DNA of 64,000 nt from Ruminococcus gauvreauii (GCF_025151995.1 NZ_CP102290.1:3038001-3102000), one strand, 5' to 3'; counted from the first letter of the stretch, positions 17,801 through 27,143 are shown. Numbers and translations: made by a program. Notes: a model not told the origin generated them from the letters alone.

Positions 17801-18778
17801 ATGGATATATGGGACGAAAACGGCTGGATGGTGCCCTGTCATGACGGCTACCTGGAATTTCCAAGGCAGGACAGCAGCGGAATCGCTGTGACAGTGTGGA
17901 ATCACATGGTTTCCGTGAAACCGCACCGACATAACTTTCTGGAATTTGCACTGATTACCAAGGGGTGCTGCATCCATGTATACAAGGGGGTTCAGGTGCC
18001 CCTGATCCCGGGGGACGTATTTCTGATTGAACCCGGTGAAGAGCACAGTTATGAGATTCAGGCTCCGATTGAACTGATCAACTGTCAGTTTTTTTCGGAG
18101 GAACTGAGCCGGGAATGCAATGAGATGCTGGAAGGTGTGAAACAAAGGAATGATATCGTATATGAGAAGAGAGAAATACAGAACAGGTGGAATGAGCTGA
18201 TCCGGGGATTGTCAGATTCGGAGGAGGACTGGATCTACCAGTCGCGGCAGAGTAATCTGAACCGGCAGGGGATCATTCATTTGAACATGAAGGAGCGAAG
18301 CGTGATCGAGTACCTTATGAACAGCATGATGGAGGAGCAGGAAAACCGCGAGGAGGGCATGGAGCAGATCAAGATGGCCTGCCTTCAGATGATACTTGTG
18401 AAATTCAGGCGGATTCAAAGGCGCCAGTTTGAGCAGAGCAGCCACCACAAGGACTGCCGAAAAGAAAAGATTTATGAAATACTGGCTTACATGGAGACGC
18501 ATATTGCGGAAGAGCTGGATTTTAATCAGATGGCAGACAGCGCATACTGGAGTGTCGGATACTTCCGGTCAGTATTCAAGGATGTGACGGGGCTCACGCC
18601 GACAGAATACCTGAACAGGCTGAGAATCCTGAAGTCGCTGGAGTATATGCAGAAAGAAAACTTAAATGTGTCGGAGGCAGCGGAGCGAGTCGGGTATTAC
18701 GATCCCGCATATTTCAGCCGGCTGTTTAAAAAGATCATGGGATATTCACCCAGATATTTTAAAAAGATACAGGATTGA
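17801..18778 (+). CDS. AraC-family transcription activator 2
   Basis: A 325-residue paralogue of the regulators at 11754 and 21760. The cupin sensor (HRHNFLEFALITKGCCIHVY, PGDVFLIEPGEEHSY) and the double helix-turn-helix (LDFNQMADSAYWSVGYFRSVFK; VSEAAERVGYYDPAYFSRLFKK) are both intact. It lies just upstream of the methyltransferase at 18910 and probably activates it through the repeat at 18801. The sensor differs in detail from paralogue 1, so inducers may be related but not identical. Confidence 0.9.
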   Translation: MDIWDENGWMVPCHDGYLEFPRQDSSGIAVTVWNHMVSVKPHRHNFLEFALITKGCCIHVYKGVQVPLIPGDVFLIEPGEEHSYEIQAPIELINCQFFSEELSRECNEMLEGVKQRNDIVYEKREIQNRWNELIRGLSDSEEDWIYQSRQSNLNRQGIIHLNMKERSVIEYLMNSMMEEQENREEGMEQIKMACLQMILVKFRRIQRRQFEQSSHHKDCRKEKIYEILAYMETHIAEELDFNQMADSAYWSVGYFRSVFKDVTGLTPTEYLNRLRILKSLEYMQKENLNVSEAAERVGYYDPAYFSRLFKKIMGYSPRYFKKIQD

Positions 18779-18800
18779 TCAACAGAAAAATCTGTGTTTT

Positions 18801-18855
18801 GTCCAAGTTTTAATCCGCAGCGTCCTAACATGTTCCTGGCTGACTGTGCTATGCT
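18801..18855 (+). promoter_or_regulatory. Candidate AraC operator direct repeat before methyltransferase 1
   Basis: GTCCAAGTT at 18801 and GTCCTAA at 18822, start-to-start 21 bases as at 12844/12865. A TATGCT -10-like hexamer at 18850 lies 28 bases past the second half-site. The intervening bases differ from the first site, so the conserved parts stand out. Confidence 0.65.
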
Positions 18856-18909
18856 TGATGCATAAGAGATGTGGTGCAATCAGCATACAGTGTAAGGAGG
18901 AAATGCAAT

Positions 18910-20133
18910 ATGTTGAAAAACGATATTCAGGTACTGAGGAACCTGGCAAATGAACTGGCAGAACTGTCGACGCTGCCCATTATGAAAGAAAGAAAACAGC
19001 AGTGGTATCATCTGAATGCCCGCAAGGTGGACAAACCAATGTTTCTGATGGGAGAATTTCCATGGAATGAGATGAATGTCAATGATGAGCTGACACTCAG
19101 GTGTGAGGATCCATTCTATCAGGAAATGGAGACCACGCTGAGACAGCTTCTGTACCGTCATAAACACATTCAGGATGACTGGGTATATGAACCCTATATC
19201 TACATACCGAAAGTGATACGCGGGTTGAATTTCGGACTGGATATCATAGAAGAAAAGCTGACCAGGGATGACGGCAACGTGGTAGAGGCGCATTCCTATG
19301 TAAGCCAGCTGCAGGACTGGGATGACATTGAAAAGATCAAAGTTCCGGATTTCTATCTGGATGAGGAGGAGACAAAACGCAGGGAAGAGATGGCAAATGA
19401 AGCCGTCGGAGATATCCTGAAAGTCATCATGGACGGTCCGGAATATGAATACCGCCCGTGGGATCATTTTATGGAGTGGTCGGATATCGATACGCTGTAC
19501 GATAAGATGCTGTTTGATGAGGACTGGGTACATGCGCTGATGCGCAAAACAATCGATGTTCATCTGGCGACCATCAATAAGCTGAAAGACATGGATTGCC
19601 TGATGCGTCAGCAGCAGGTGGTTCACTGCACCGGCGCCTGGACGGATCTGCTGCCGGAGAATCCGGAGAAACCTGAACTGAAAGATGTGTGGACGTACGG
19701 TATGGCGCAGATCCTTTATACAGTATCACCGGAAATGCACAATGAGTTTGAATTCCAGTATGCCGGCGAGTGGTACGATAAGTTTGGACTCGGCTATTAC
19801 GGATGCTGTGAACCCCTGGATGATCGTATGGAATACGTGAAGCAGATCAAAGGAATCCATAAGATTTCTGTCAGCGCCTGGGTCAAAGATTTTGAGCGGA
19901 TCGCTGAGGAAATGGAAGGAAGGTATGTATATTCCAATAAACCGGCTCCGGCTCTTGTTGCTGCACCGAACTGGAACCCTGAGACGGTCGAGGAGGATCT
20001 TCGTACGCGCCTGAATGCTGCACAGAAATATAACTGCCCGGTTGAGTTCACTCTGAAGGATATCTCTACTATCTGTTATGAACCTCAGCGTCTTACAAAA
20101 TGGTCCGAGATCATGAGAAAAGTGATCGGATAG
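18910..20133 (+). CDS. UroD/MtaA-fold putative methyltransferase 1 (YGCCE subgroup)
   Basis: A 407-residue protein of the uroporphyrinogen decarboxylase/methylcobamide methyltransferase/cobalamin-independent methionine synthase superfamily. It is not a plausible heme enzyme, since there are four homologues in the window and no heme genes. The N-terminal PWNEMNVNDELTLRC motif and late GYYGCCEPLDDR (Cys299-Cys300-Glu301) are shared with the proteins at 20350 and 27261. The cysteine pair is a likely zinc site for activating a thiol or holding the substrate. The classical MtaA HxC motif is absent. Probable role (inference): transfers a methyl group from an O-methylated compound to a corrinoid protein. 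Confidence 0.75.
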   Translation: MLKNDIQVLRNLANELAELSTLPIMKERKQQWYHLNARKVDKPMFLMGEFPWNEMNVNDELTLRCEDPFYQEMETTLRQLLYRHKHIQDDWVYEPYIYIPKVIRGLNFGLDIIEEKLTRDDGNVVEAHSYVSQLQDWDDIEKIKVPDFYLDEEETKRREEMANEAVGDILKVIMDGPEYEYRPWDHFMEWSDIDTLYDKMLFDEDWVHALMRKTIDVHLATINKLKDMDCLMRQQQVVHCTGAWTDLLPENPEKPELKDVWTYGMAQILYTVSPEMHNEFEFQYAGEWYDKFGLGYYGCCEPLDDRMEYVKQIKGIHKISVSAWVKDFERIAEEMEGRYVYSNKPAPALVAAPNWNPETVEEDLRTRLNAAQKYNCPVEFTLKDISTICYEPQRLTKWSEIMRKVIG

Positions 20134-20150
20134 TCTTCGTCAGATTTTAT

Positions 20151-20195
20151 AAAAAAGCAGGTCAGAACTTATGCATAATTCTGACCTGCTTTTTT
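20151..20195 (+). terminator. Terminator after methyltransferase 1
   Basis: AAAAAAGCAGGTCAGAA (20151-20167) is perfectly complementary to TTCTGACCTGCTTTTTT (20179-20195), so it can work on both strands. Methyltransferase 2 is therefore probably transcribed from its own promoter. Confidence 0.93.
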
Positions 20196-20349
20196 TATGT
20201 GTATGACAGGTGGGTAAAACCTAAAAAAAATGATAGAATTCACAAAAAGGCTGTAGTGCATTGGAAGTTGGTTTGTGCTATAAATATTATTAAGAACTGA
20301 AATCGATTTCGTTAACCTGACAAAAAGAACTGAAAGGAGACATTTTTTC

Positions 20350-21681
20350 ATGAGTGTAGATACAGAAATATCCGTAAGCGGAGGGGAATTATTCAGAGAG
20401 CAGTATATGTACAAACATCCACCGGTAGCACAGATTAATACGGCACTGAAATTTTCTGATGAAGATAAGGCGGTGCTGCGAAGACTGGCGGAGAAAGTTG
20501 CAGCCATCGCTGAGACAGACAGTATGAAAATCAAAAGAAAGTTATGGACAGAGAATCATGACCTGAAGAGCACATATCCGGTTATATTTGTGGATCCGGA
20601 AAACGGCTGGAATGAGATTATGACGGACGATGTGTTTGAATGCAAAGATCCGCTGGCAAGAACATGGGAGAATACACTCCGCAAAGATATCTATTCTGCG
20701 GAGATGATCAGGGATGACCGGGTGATCACAAAAGATTTCAACGTGCCGTGGTATTATACAGATAATGGATTTGGCATTACGCCCAAAATAGAGTATACTG
20801 GACAAAAGGGCGGATCTTACCATGTGCTGCCGGCCATTGAGGATTACGAGGAAGATTTTCCCAAGATGCATTTCCCGCAGATAACAGTGGACTGGGATAA
20901 GAGCAATCAGGTTATGGACCTTGCCAAAGATACCTTTGGGGATATCCTGAACTGCCGCTTCTCCATGAAATGGCACTGGGCAGACGACTTTTTAAACGAG
21001 TTTGTCGCATTCCGGGGAATGGAAGATTTCATGTGTGATTTTGTAACGGATCCGGAATGGATTGAACGTCTGATGACCTTTATGACGGACGGTATCATGG
21101 AACGGTTTGATTATCTGGAAGAACAGGGCCTTCTTTCACTGAATAATGACAATACGTATCTCGGAACCGGCGGTCAGGGATATACGACGGCACTTCCGGC
21201 TTCTGACTTTGACGGGAAAGTGCGTACGAAGGATATGTGGGTCACGCTGCAGGCTCAGGAGACGGTGTCCTGCAATCCCGACATGTTCGGTGAGTTTATC
21301 CTGCCGCATTTTAAACGCCTGGCTGAGAGGTTTGGGCTGGCTCATTACGGATGCTGCGAGCCGTACGATGTACGCTGGAAATATCTGAAACAGATTCCGC
21401 ACCTTCGTCACGTTTCGGTATCACCGTGGGCTGATTACAAGACTGTTCCGGATTATCTGGGCAAAGACTATATTGCAAGTGTCAAACTGAAACCGACACC
21501 TCTTGCAATGCCTGAGATGAACGAAGAGCATGTGCGTAAAGAATGCCGCAGAGCGGTAGAGGAAACATACGGCGGTATCTGTGAATTCGTTATGAAAGAT
21601 AACCACACCATTGGCAACAATCCAGATAATCTGATTCGTTGGACTCAGATTATGAGAGAAGAAATTGAAAGAAAATACTAA
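20350..21681 (+). CDS. UroD/MtaA-fold putative methyltransferase 2 (YGCCE subgroup)
   Basis: A 443-residue paralogue of the proteins at 18910 and 27261. The conserved AHYGCCEPYDVR (Cys335-Cys336-Glu337) and the following KYLKQIPHLRHVSVSPW segment match both. It has an N-terminal extension of about 40 residues compared with methyltransferase 1. GGAGA precedes the ATG. The distinct middle region (for example KMHFPQITVDWDKSNQVMD) suggests a different methylated substrate. No GTCCAAGTT/GTCCTAA repeat was found upstream. Function as a corrinoid-dependent demethylase subunit is inferred from fold and context. Confidence 0.72.
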   Translation: MSVDTEISVSGGELFREQYMYKHPPVAQINTALKFSDEDKAVLRRLAEKVAAIAETDSMKIKRKLWTENHDLKSTYPVIFVDPENGWNEIMTDDVFECKDPLARTWENTLRKDIYSAEMIRDDRVITKDFNVPWYYTDNGFGITPKIEYTGQKGGSYHVLPAIEDYEEDFPKMHFPQITVDWDKSNQVMDLAKDTFGDILNCRFSMKWHWADDFLNEFVAFRGMEDFMCDFVTDPEWIERLMTFMTDGIMERFDYLEEQGLLSLNNDNTYLGTGGQGYTTALPASDFDGKVRTKDMWVTLQAQETVSCNPDMFGEFILPHFKRLAERFGLAHYGCCEPYDVRWKYLKQIPHLRHVSVSPWADYKTVPDYLGKDYIASVKLKPTPLAMPEMNEEHVRKECRRAVEETYGGICEFVMKDNHTIGNNPDNLIRWTQIMREEIERKY

Positions 21682-21698
21682 ACAAACGTATTGATAAG

Positions 21699-21736
21699 AA
21701 CGCGGTGAGAACTGGTGAGGCAGTGTTCACCGCGTT
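21699..21736 (+). terminator. Hairpin between methyltransferase 2 and AraC 3
   Basis: AACGCGGTGA (21699-21708) pairs with TCACCGCGTT (21727-21736), with an inner ACTG/CAGT stem. It lies close to the AraC start (24 bases), so it could also affect that gene's translation. Confidence 0.6.
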
Positions 21737-21759
21737 TGCTGCAAAAGGGGTTTTTACAG

Positions 21760-22746
21760 ATGAAAATGCGGGTTGTAGACAAAGACAATGGATGGGGAAT
21801 CAGTCATAATGGCGAATTTCTGGATTTTCCGAAACAGGATGAGACCGGGATAGCTGTGACTATGTGGGCGCATAAGGTTTCGGTAAAGCCGCACCGTCAT
21901 CACTTTCATGAATTTGCGCTGATAACGAAAGGGTCCTGTCTCCACGAGTACAGAGGAGTCAAAGTATCGCTTGCGCCGGGAGATATCTTTTTTATTGAGC
22001 CGGGAGAACAGCACGGGTATGAGGTAAGTTCGAATCTTGAGCTCATCAACTGTCAGTTTTATCCGGAGATGCTGGGCGAGGAATGCAATATGACGCTGGA
22101 TAAGGCAAAGAGCAGCATAGGGCGTCTGTATCAGAATGATGGGCTTGGCAAACAGTGGGATGATCTTGTCCATGAGATGTTCAGCAAGGAAGAGGATTTT
22201 CAAAATGGAAAGCTGAATCAGGTGAAATTAAATAAGCAGGGAATTCTTCATCTCAATATGCAGGAGAGGCGTGAGATCGAATACTGGCTGAACAAAATGA
22301 TGCAGGAGCAGGAGCATCAGCAGGAAGGGATCAAATGCGTAAAGTCTGCCTGTCTTCAGATGCTTCTGGTGTTTTTCCAGAGGATTCACTGCAAAAAGGA
22401 AGAGACGAAAGGGGTAGTGAAGGATACCCGAAAGGACGCGATTTACCGGGCGATTGAGTATATGGAAAATCATCTGGAAGAGAAGATCGATATAGAGGAA
22501 CTGGCGGCAAGTGTTTACTGGAGCAGCCGCCATTTCCGAACTGTTTTTAAGGAAGAGACGGGCATGACGCCGGTGGAATATCTGAACAGAATCCGTATCA
22601 TTAAATCACTGGAATACCTGGAACGGAATCAGTGTAATATTGCGGATGCAGCCGCCAGCGTAGGCATCTATGACGCCAATTACTATACCCGCCTGTTTAA
22701 GAAAATACTGGGCTATTCTCCCAAATATTTCAAAAGCATCCGGTAA
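21760..22746 (+). CDS. AraC-family transcription activator 3
   Basis: A 328-residue paralogue of the regulators at 11754 and 17801. It has the cupin sensor (HRHHFHEFALITKGSCLHEY; PGDIFFIEPGEQHGY) and two helix-turn-helix motifs (IDIEELAASVYWSSRHFRTVFK; IADAAASVGIYDANYYTRLFKK). It precedes ABC cassette 2 and is its likely regulator. The start at 21760 is chosen for AGGGG nearby; an ATG two codons later is also possible. Confidence 0.9.
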   Translation: MKMRVVDKDNGWGISHNGEFLDFPKQDETGIAVTMWAHKVSVKPHRHHFHEFALITKGSCLHEYRGVKVSLAPGDIFFIEPGEQHGYEVSSNLELINCQFYPEMLGEECNMTLDKAKSSIGRLYQNDGLGKQWDDLVHEMFSKEEDFQNGKLNQVKLNKQGILHLNMQERREIEYWLNKMMQEQEHQQEGIKCVKSACLQMLLVFFQRIHCKKEETKGVVKDTRKDAIYRAIEYMENHLEEKIDIEELAASVYWSSRHFRTVFKEETGMTPVEYLNRIRIIKSLEYLERNQCNIADAAASVGIYDANYYTRLFKKILGYSPKYFKSIR

Positions 22747-22754
22747 GAAAAAGC

Positions 22755-22798
22755 AAAAAATGCAGGAACACCGCAGTCAGGTGTTCCTGCATTTTTTT
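22755..22798 (+). terminator. Terminator after AraC 3
   Basis: AAAAAATGCAGGAACACC (22755-22772) pairs with GGTGTTCCTGCATTTTTTT (22780-22798). The rest of the gap to 23008 holds an extended -10-like TGTGGTATGAT near 22901-22911 but no clear operator. Confidence 0.93.
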
Positions 22799-23007
22799 GT
22801 AATCGTAACATACGCCGGCTTCTTCTGACTGTGATAAATGGGGAAAACATCTTTTTTGTGCTAATAGATATCCGGATTATCCAGAAGACAAAAGAATGAT
22901 TGTGGTATGATAATAATATGTTCAAAATGCACAAAAAGCGTGAGGAACAGCAGCGCAAAAAGTCATAAATGACTAAAAAGAGTAATGAAATTGGAAGGAG
23001 GAGGGAA

Positions 23008-24519
23008 ATGGAAAAGGAGAAAGAAAAGGGAAAGAACGTGCTGGAATTAAAGAACATCTCCAAATCGTTTCCTGGGGTAAAGGCACTGGATAACGTCAGC
23101 TTCGCGGTCGAGGAGGGCACGGTGCATGTACTCGCGGGCGAGAACGGAGCCGGGAAATCCACACTGATCAAGATCATCAACGGGCTGTATGTGGCGGATG
23201 AAGGCGACCTGTTCCTGTACGGAAAGAAGATCACGGCGCATAACCCCAGGTATATGAACAGCATCGGCGTGGCGACGATCCACCAGGAGCTGAGCCCGGT
23301 ACTGGACCTGACGATCGCCGAGAACATCTTTCTCGGCCGTGCACCGCTGACAAAACTGAAGACCATCCAGTGGAAGAAGATGTATGCCGAGGCGCAGCAG
23401 CTGATCGACAACTTCGGGTTCCACTACGATGCAAAACGGACCATGCGTTCGCTGACGGTATCGGACATGCAGATCATCGAGATCATCAAGGCGATTTCTG
23501 TAAATGCGAAGGTAATCATCATGGATGAGCCCACTTCCTCGATCACGGAGAGCGAGGTGGAGGTGCTCCATGAGAAGATCCGGATGCTGAAAAAGCAGGG
23601 GATCAGCTTCATCTATATCTCCCACAAGCTGGATGAGATCGGGCAGATCGGGGATATGGTGACGATCCTGCGGGACGGGAAGGCGATCTCGACCCATAAG
23701 GTCGGGGAGATCACGACGGATGAGATCATCGCGAAGATGGTCGGCCGTGAGATGACGAACGTGTACCCGCCGAAACACCCGAAGATCGGCGATACGATCC
23801 TGGAAGTGAAGAACCTGACGCGGGAGGGCGTGTTTGAGGACGTGTCGTTTACCCTGCGTGCGGGGGAGATCCTTGGGATGTCCGGGCTGGTAGGAGCAGG
23901 GCGTACGGAAGTGGCGAGGGCAGTCTTCGGGCTGGATAAGCTGCAGTCGGGAGAGATCTGGCTGAAGGGGAAAAAGGTGCAGATCCGCCGTGTGCCGGAT
24001 GCGATCCGGGCGGGGATCATCTACCTGTCGGAGGACAGGAAGGGCGAAGGCCTGGTGCTGTGCCGCTCGATCGGGGAGAATATCGCGCTGGCGAATCTGA
24101 AGCATTTCAGCCGGGGATTTTTGCTGAACCGGAAGCAGGAGGACAGGGAGGCAGCACAGATGTCCGAAAAGCTGACCGTCAAGGCGCCGTCGATCAAGAC
24201 GAGCGCAGGGTCTTTGAGCGGAGGGAACCAGCAGAAGGTGGTCATCGCGAAATGGCTGCTGCAGAACCCGACGGTGTTCATCATGGACGAGCCGACGAGG
24301 GGAATCGACGTCGGTGCGAAGTATGAGATCTATAAGATCATGTGCGACCTGGCCCAGCAGGGGGCGGGGGTGATCATGATCTCGTCTGAGCTCCCGGAGA
24401 TCATCGGTGTCTGTGACCGGGCACTGGTCATGGCGGAAGGCCGGATCACCGGTGAGGTGCAGGGGGACGACCTGACGCAGGAAAGGATTATGAGTTTTGC
24501 AATAGGAGGGCAGGCATGA
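23008..24519 (+). CDS. Sugar ABC importer ATPase, cassette 2 (RbsA/MglA-like)
   Basis: A 503-residue tandem ATPase, exactly the same length as the cassette 1 ATPase and near-identical in the VSDMQIIEIIKAISVNAK region. Walker A GENGAGKSTL and LSGGNQQKV/FIMDEPTRGID are intact; the second Walker A is the degenerate GLVGAGRTEV. GGAGGAGG precedes the ATG. Base use differs from its neighbours: third positions are strongly G/C (acg, gcg, cgg, atc), unlike AraC 3 upstream or the binding protein downstream. Its stop overlaps the permease start. Confidence 0.94.
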   Translation: MEKEKEKGKNVLELKNISKSFPGVKALDNVSFAVEEGTVHVLAGENGAGKSTLIKIINGLYVADEGDLFLYGKKITAHNPRYMNSIGVATIHQELSPVLDLTIAENIFLGRAPLTKLKTIQWKKMYAEAQQLIDNFGFHYDAKRTMRSLTVSDMQIIEIIKAISVNAKVIIMDEPTSSITESEVEVLHEKIRMLKKQGISFIYISHKLDEIGQIGDMVTILRDGKAISTHKVGEITTDEIIAKMVGREMTNVYPPKHPKIGDTILEVKNLTREGVFEDVSFTLRAGEILGMSGLVGAGRTEVARAVFGLDKLQSGEIWLKGKKVQIRRVPDAIRAGIIYLSEDRKGEGLVLCRSIGENIALANLKHFSRGFLLNRKQEDREAAQMSEKLTVKAPSIKTSAGSLSGGNQQKVVIAKWLLQNPTVFIMDEPTRGIDVGAKYEIYKIMCDLAQQGAGVIMISSELPEIIGVCDRALVMAEGRITGEVQGDDLTQERIMSFAIGGQA

Positions 24520-25481
24520 TGGTGAAGAGTAAAAAAGGCAGTTTTTCGGTGGCTGAATTTTACAGTAAATTTGGGATCGTATTGATCTTTGTATTGTTGT
24601 TTGTGATAATGTCGGTCGTGAACCGCAACTTTATTTCGGGCGTGAACTTGAGGAACGTTGTCCGCCAGGTCGTGGTCATCACAATCCTGGCATGCGGGGA
24701 GCAGCTGATGCTGATCTCGGGAATGGTCGACCTGTCGCCGGGGCGAGTGCTGGCGTTTGCAGGAACGCTGTCGGCGTACTGCATGATGAAGACGGGAAAT
24801 CTGTTCCTGGCACTGGTGGTAGGCCTGGCATGCGGCCTGCTGTTCGGTGCGATCAACGGCGCGCTGATCACGGCGTTTGACATACCGCCGTTCATCGCAA
24901 CGCTGGCATCCATGCAGATGGCAGACGGAGCGATCATGGCGTTCACGGGGGGGCAGAACTATTCGAACCTTCCGGCATCCTTTAACTTCCTGGGACAGGG
25001 GTACATCGGGTTCATCCCGTTCCCGGTGGTGATCATGATCCTCGTGCTGATCATCACGTACATCATACTGGCATGGACCCCGATGGGGAGGTCGTTATAT
25101 GCGATCGGAGGAAACCAGGCGGCAGCACTGGCGTCGGGTATCCGTGTAAAGAGATCCAAGTTCTTCGCGTGTGCGTTCGGCGGAGTCTGTACGGGGCTTG
25201 CAGGAATCCTGCTGATGGCGCGGATGAGTTCCGGGCAGCCGGCAGCCGGTGAAGGGATGGAGATGGATGCGATCACGGCGGTCATCGTCGGCGGAACAAG
25301 TATGAGCGGAGGTGTGGGGAATATCCTGAATACCATCGTGGGCTCCCTGATCATCGGTATCATAAAGAACTTCATGAACCTGCAGAACATCAACTCGTCG
25401 TTCCAGGACATCGTGCTCGGTATCCTGATCTGTGTGGCGGTTATCATCGATGTTCAGGTCCGTAAGGCGAATTCAAAATAA
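24516..25481 (+). CDS. Sugar ABC importer permease, cassette 2 (RbsC-like)
   Basis: A 321-residue permease paralogous to that at 15508, with GMVDLSPGRVLAFAG in the CUT2 motif position and FIGFIPFPVVIM in mid-protein. The ATG at 24516 overlaps the ATPase stop by four bases. It shares the G/C-rich codon use of the ATPase gene, so the two travelled or were selected together. Confidence 0.93.
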   Translation: MMVKSKKGSFSVAEFYSKFGIVLIFVLLFVIMSVVNRNFISGVNLRNVVRQVVVITILACGEQLMLISGMVDLSPGRVLAFAGTLSAYCMMKTGNLFLALVVGLACGLLFGAINGALITAFDIPPFIATLASMQMADGAIMAFTGGQNYSNLPASFNFLGQGYIGFIPFPVVIMILVLIITYIILAWTPMGRSLYAIGGNQAAALASGIRVKRSKFFACAFGGVCTGLAGILLMARMSSGQPAAGEGMEMDAITAVIVGGTSMSGGVGNILNTIVGSLIIGIIKNFMNLQNINSSFQDIVLGILICVAVIIDVQVRKANSK

Positions 25482-25575
25482 AAGAGGTGATGGACACAAC
25501 GGGAATAAGTAAAACAGTGTGAAACAGAGGAAACGATGCAAAAACTAAGATGAAGTATTGAGAAGGAGAGAAAAA

Positions 25576-26691
25576 ATGCGGAAAAAAATATTGGCACTTG
25601 GTCTGACATTTGTGATGGCACTCAGCCTGTTTGGATGCGGCGGAGGAGACAAGGACGCAGCAGCGCCTGCTGATGATGCAGCGGTGGCGGACGACGCAGC
25701 AGCGGAGGAGACAACAGAGGCACCGAAAGACGATGCGGCGAAAGAAGATGCTTCCGGTACTGAGACAGCAGCAGATACTTCAGACCTGAAGGACTGGGAA
25801 AAAGAATATGCAAAGACGTATGACATCAGCGGCGATGAAGAATATGTATGGGGTTATGTAGCACAGAGCTTTACCGATACCTTCTGTTCCAGAGTACAGA
25901 AAGCGATGGAGGACTACACAAAACAGAATTTCCCGAACGTTACACTCAATGTTGGTGACGGCAAGCAGGAAGTAAACACTCATATTGAACTGGCGGAGAA
26001 CTTCATTACACAGGGAGTTGACTGCCTGATCGTAACAGCATCTGATTCAAACGGTGAAGTTGTTATCTGCGATATGGCAAAAGAAGCAGGTATTCCTTTC
26101 GTAGTCGTTAACTCCGATATCGCATGTGACCCGATCGACCACTGGTTTGTAGGTTCCGACCACTATGTATCCGGTCATCTGCAGGGTGAGTATGTAAGAG
26201 ATAACATCGATGATTCTGAAACCGTTAATATCTGTTATCTTGGCGGTACCGACGGATTTACACATACGACACTGCGCCGTCAGGGCTTCTATGATGCACT
26301 TGATGAAGCAAACTACAACTATAAAGTACTTGCGGATCTGGAGGGAGAATACTTAAGAGACCGCGGTATGGAAATCACAGAAGACTGGCTGATTCAGTAC
26401 GGTGATGACATCGATGTGATCGTTGCAGCGAACGATGAGATGGGTATGGGTGCTCTGAACGCAATTCAGGGAGCAGGCATGAGCGATATCATTGTCTGCG
26501 GCATCGATGCCAACGATGATGCAAAAGAGGCAGTAAAGGCAGGCACTTTCGGATGTACCGTATTCCAGGCAGCAGAAGGCCAGGGAAAATGGGGAGCCAT
26601 TGCAGCATACGCAGCATCTCAGGGCAAAGACTTTGCTACGCTTGATATTCCTTATGAGCTGGTAACAGCTGATAATGTAGATCAGTATTAA
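25576..26691 (+). CDS. Sugar-binding lipoprotein, cassette 2
   Basis: A 371-residue binding lipoprotein. The signal peptide ends with LFGC; a low-complexity Ala/Asp/Glu linker (about 25-65) precedes the Peripla_BP_4-type domain (WGYVAQSFTDTFCSRVQKAM; NDEMGMGALNAIQGAG). It resembles the cassette 1 protein domain for domain. AAGGAG precedes the ATG. In contrast to the ATPase and permease upstream, codon use is A/T-tolerant. A structured region follows the stop. Confidence 0.92.
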   Translation: MRKKILALGLTFVMALSLFGCGGGDKDAAAPADDAAVADDAAAEETTEAPKDDAAKEDASGTETAADTSDLKDWEKEYAKTYDISGDEEYVWGYVAQSFTDTFCSRVQKAMEDYTKQNFPNVTLNVGDGKQEVNTHIELAENFITQGVDCLIVTASDSNGEVVICDMAKEAGIPFVVVNSDIACDPIDHWFVGSDHYVSGHLQGEYVRDNIDDSETVNICYLGGTDGFTHTTLRRQGFYDALDEANYNYKVLADLEGEYLRDRGMEITEDWLIQYGDDIDVIVAANDEMGMGALNAIQGAGMSDIIVCGIDANDDAKEAVKAGTFGCTVFQAAEGQGKWGAIAAYAASQGKDFATLDIPYELVTADNVDQY

Positions 26692-26703
26692 TGTTAAGAT
26701 ACC

Positions 26704-27101
26704 AGGGTCAAAAGGTTATGCGTTTCATGCTTGCATGAAAAAGCATGACTTTGGGACCCGCAAAACATGAGAAAGCAGCCCAATCAGGGCGGATTTCGAA
26801 TGTTTTTAGGATTGCGGGAGCACATCGTGCGGAGCAATCCGTGGTATCATGTTAATATAGTTGTAACTGTTTCATTTCACTTCCTTAATAAGGGGATGAA
26901 ATCCGATATTTGGATTTCATCCCCTTCTCCATATCTATGCGAATATCCAGAGAAATACGATCTTCAAAACTTTTCTTTGTTTTGACCGGAGCTGGGCATA
27001 TAGGCAAAAAACAAAAATGTAAACTAAAAATGCAATAACCTTATTTCTGTTTACAATAGAACGTAAATGTAGACAAAAAGAATAATAATGTTCACGTGAA
27101 C
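26704..27101. other. Long intergenic region rich in inverted repeats
   Basis: The 569-base gap before methyltransferase 3 holds several symmetrical elements. GGGTC...GACCC (about 26705-26759) encloses a perfect TTTCATGC/GCATGAAA hairpin. AAGGGGATGAAATCC (26890-26904) pairs perfectly with GGATTTCATCCCCTT (26912-26926). TGTAAAC (27018-27024) is mirrored by GTTTACA (27049-27055). GTTCACGTGAAC (27090-27101) is a perfect palindrome. The first two are likely terminator/3' structures of cassette 2; the last two are candidate operators for methyltransferase 3. Confidence 0.6.
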
Positions 27102-27143
27102 AAAATGAGAGAATCGTGAATCTGATGAAAAAATAGAAAGATA

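Noticed and set aside
18910..20133. Authentic uroporphyrinogen decarboxylase (heme synthesis)
   Set aside because: Three paralogues plus a fourth relative beside sugar importers, no heme genes, and a Cys-Cys-Glu motif argue for methyl-transfer relatives.
20270..22870. TTTGTGCTA shared upstream of methyltransferase 2 and ABC cassette 2 as a third AraC motif
   Set aside because: Only a 9-base match, with no second half-site or matching distance to a -10 box.
23047..24105. A 352-codon minus-strand open frame
   Set aside because: Arg/Asp/His-rich shadow of the GC-rich ABC ATPase gene 2.
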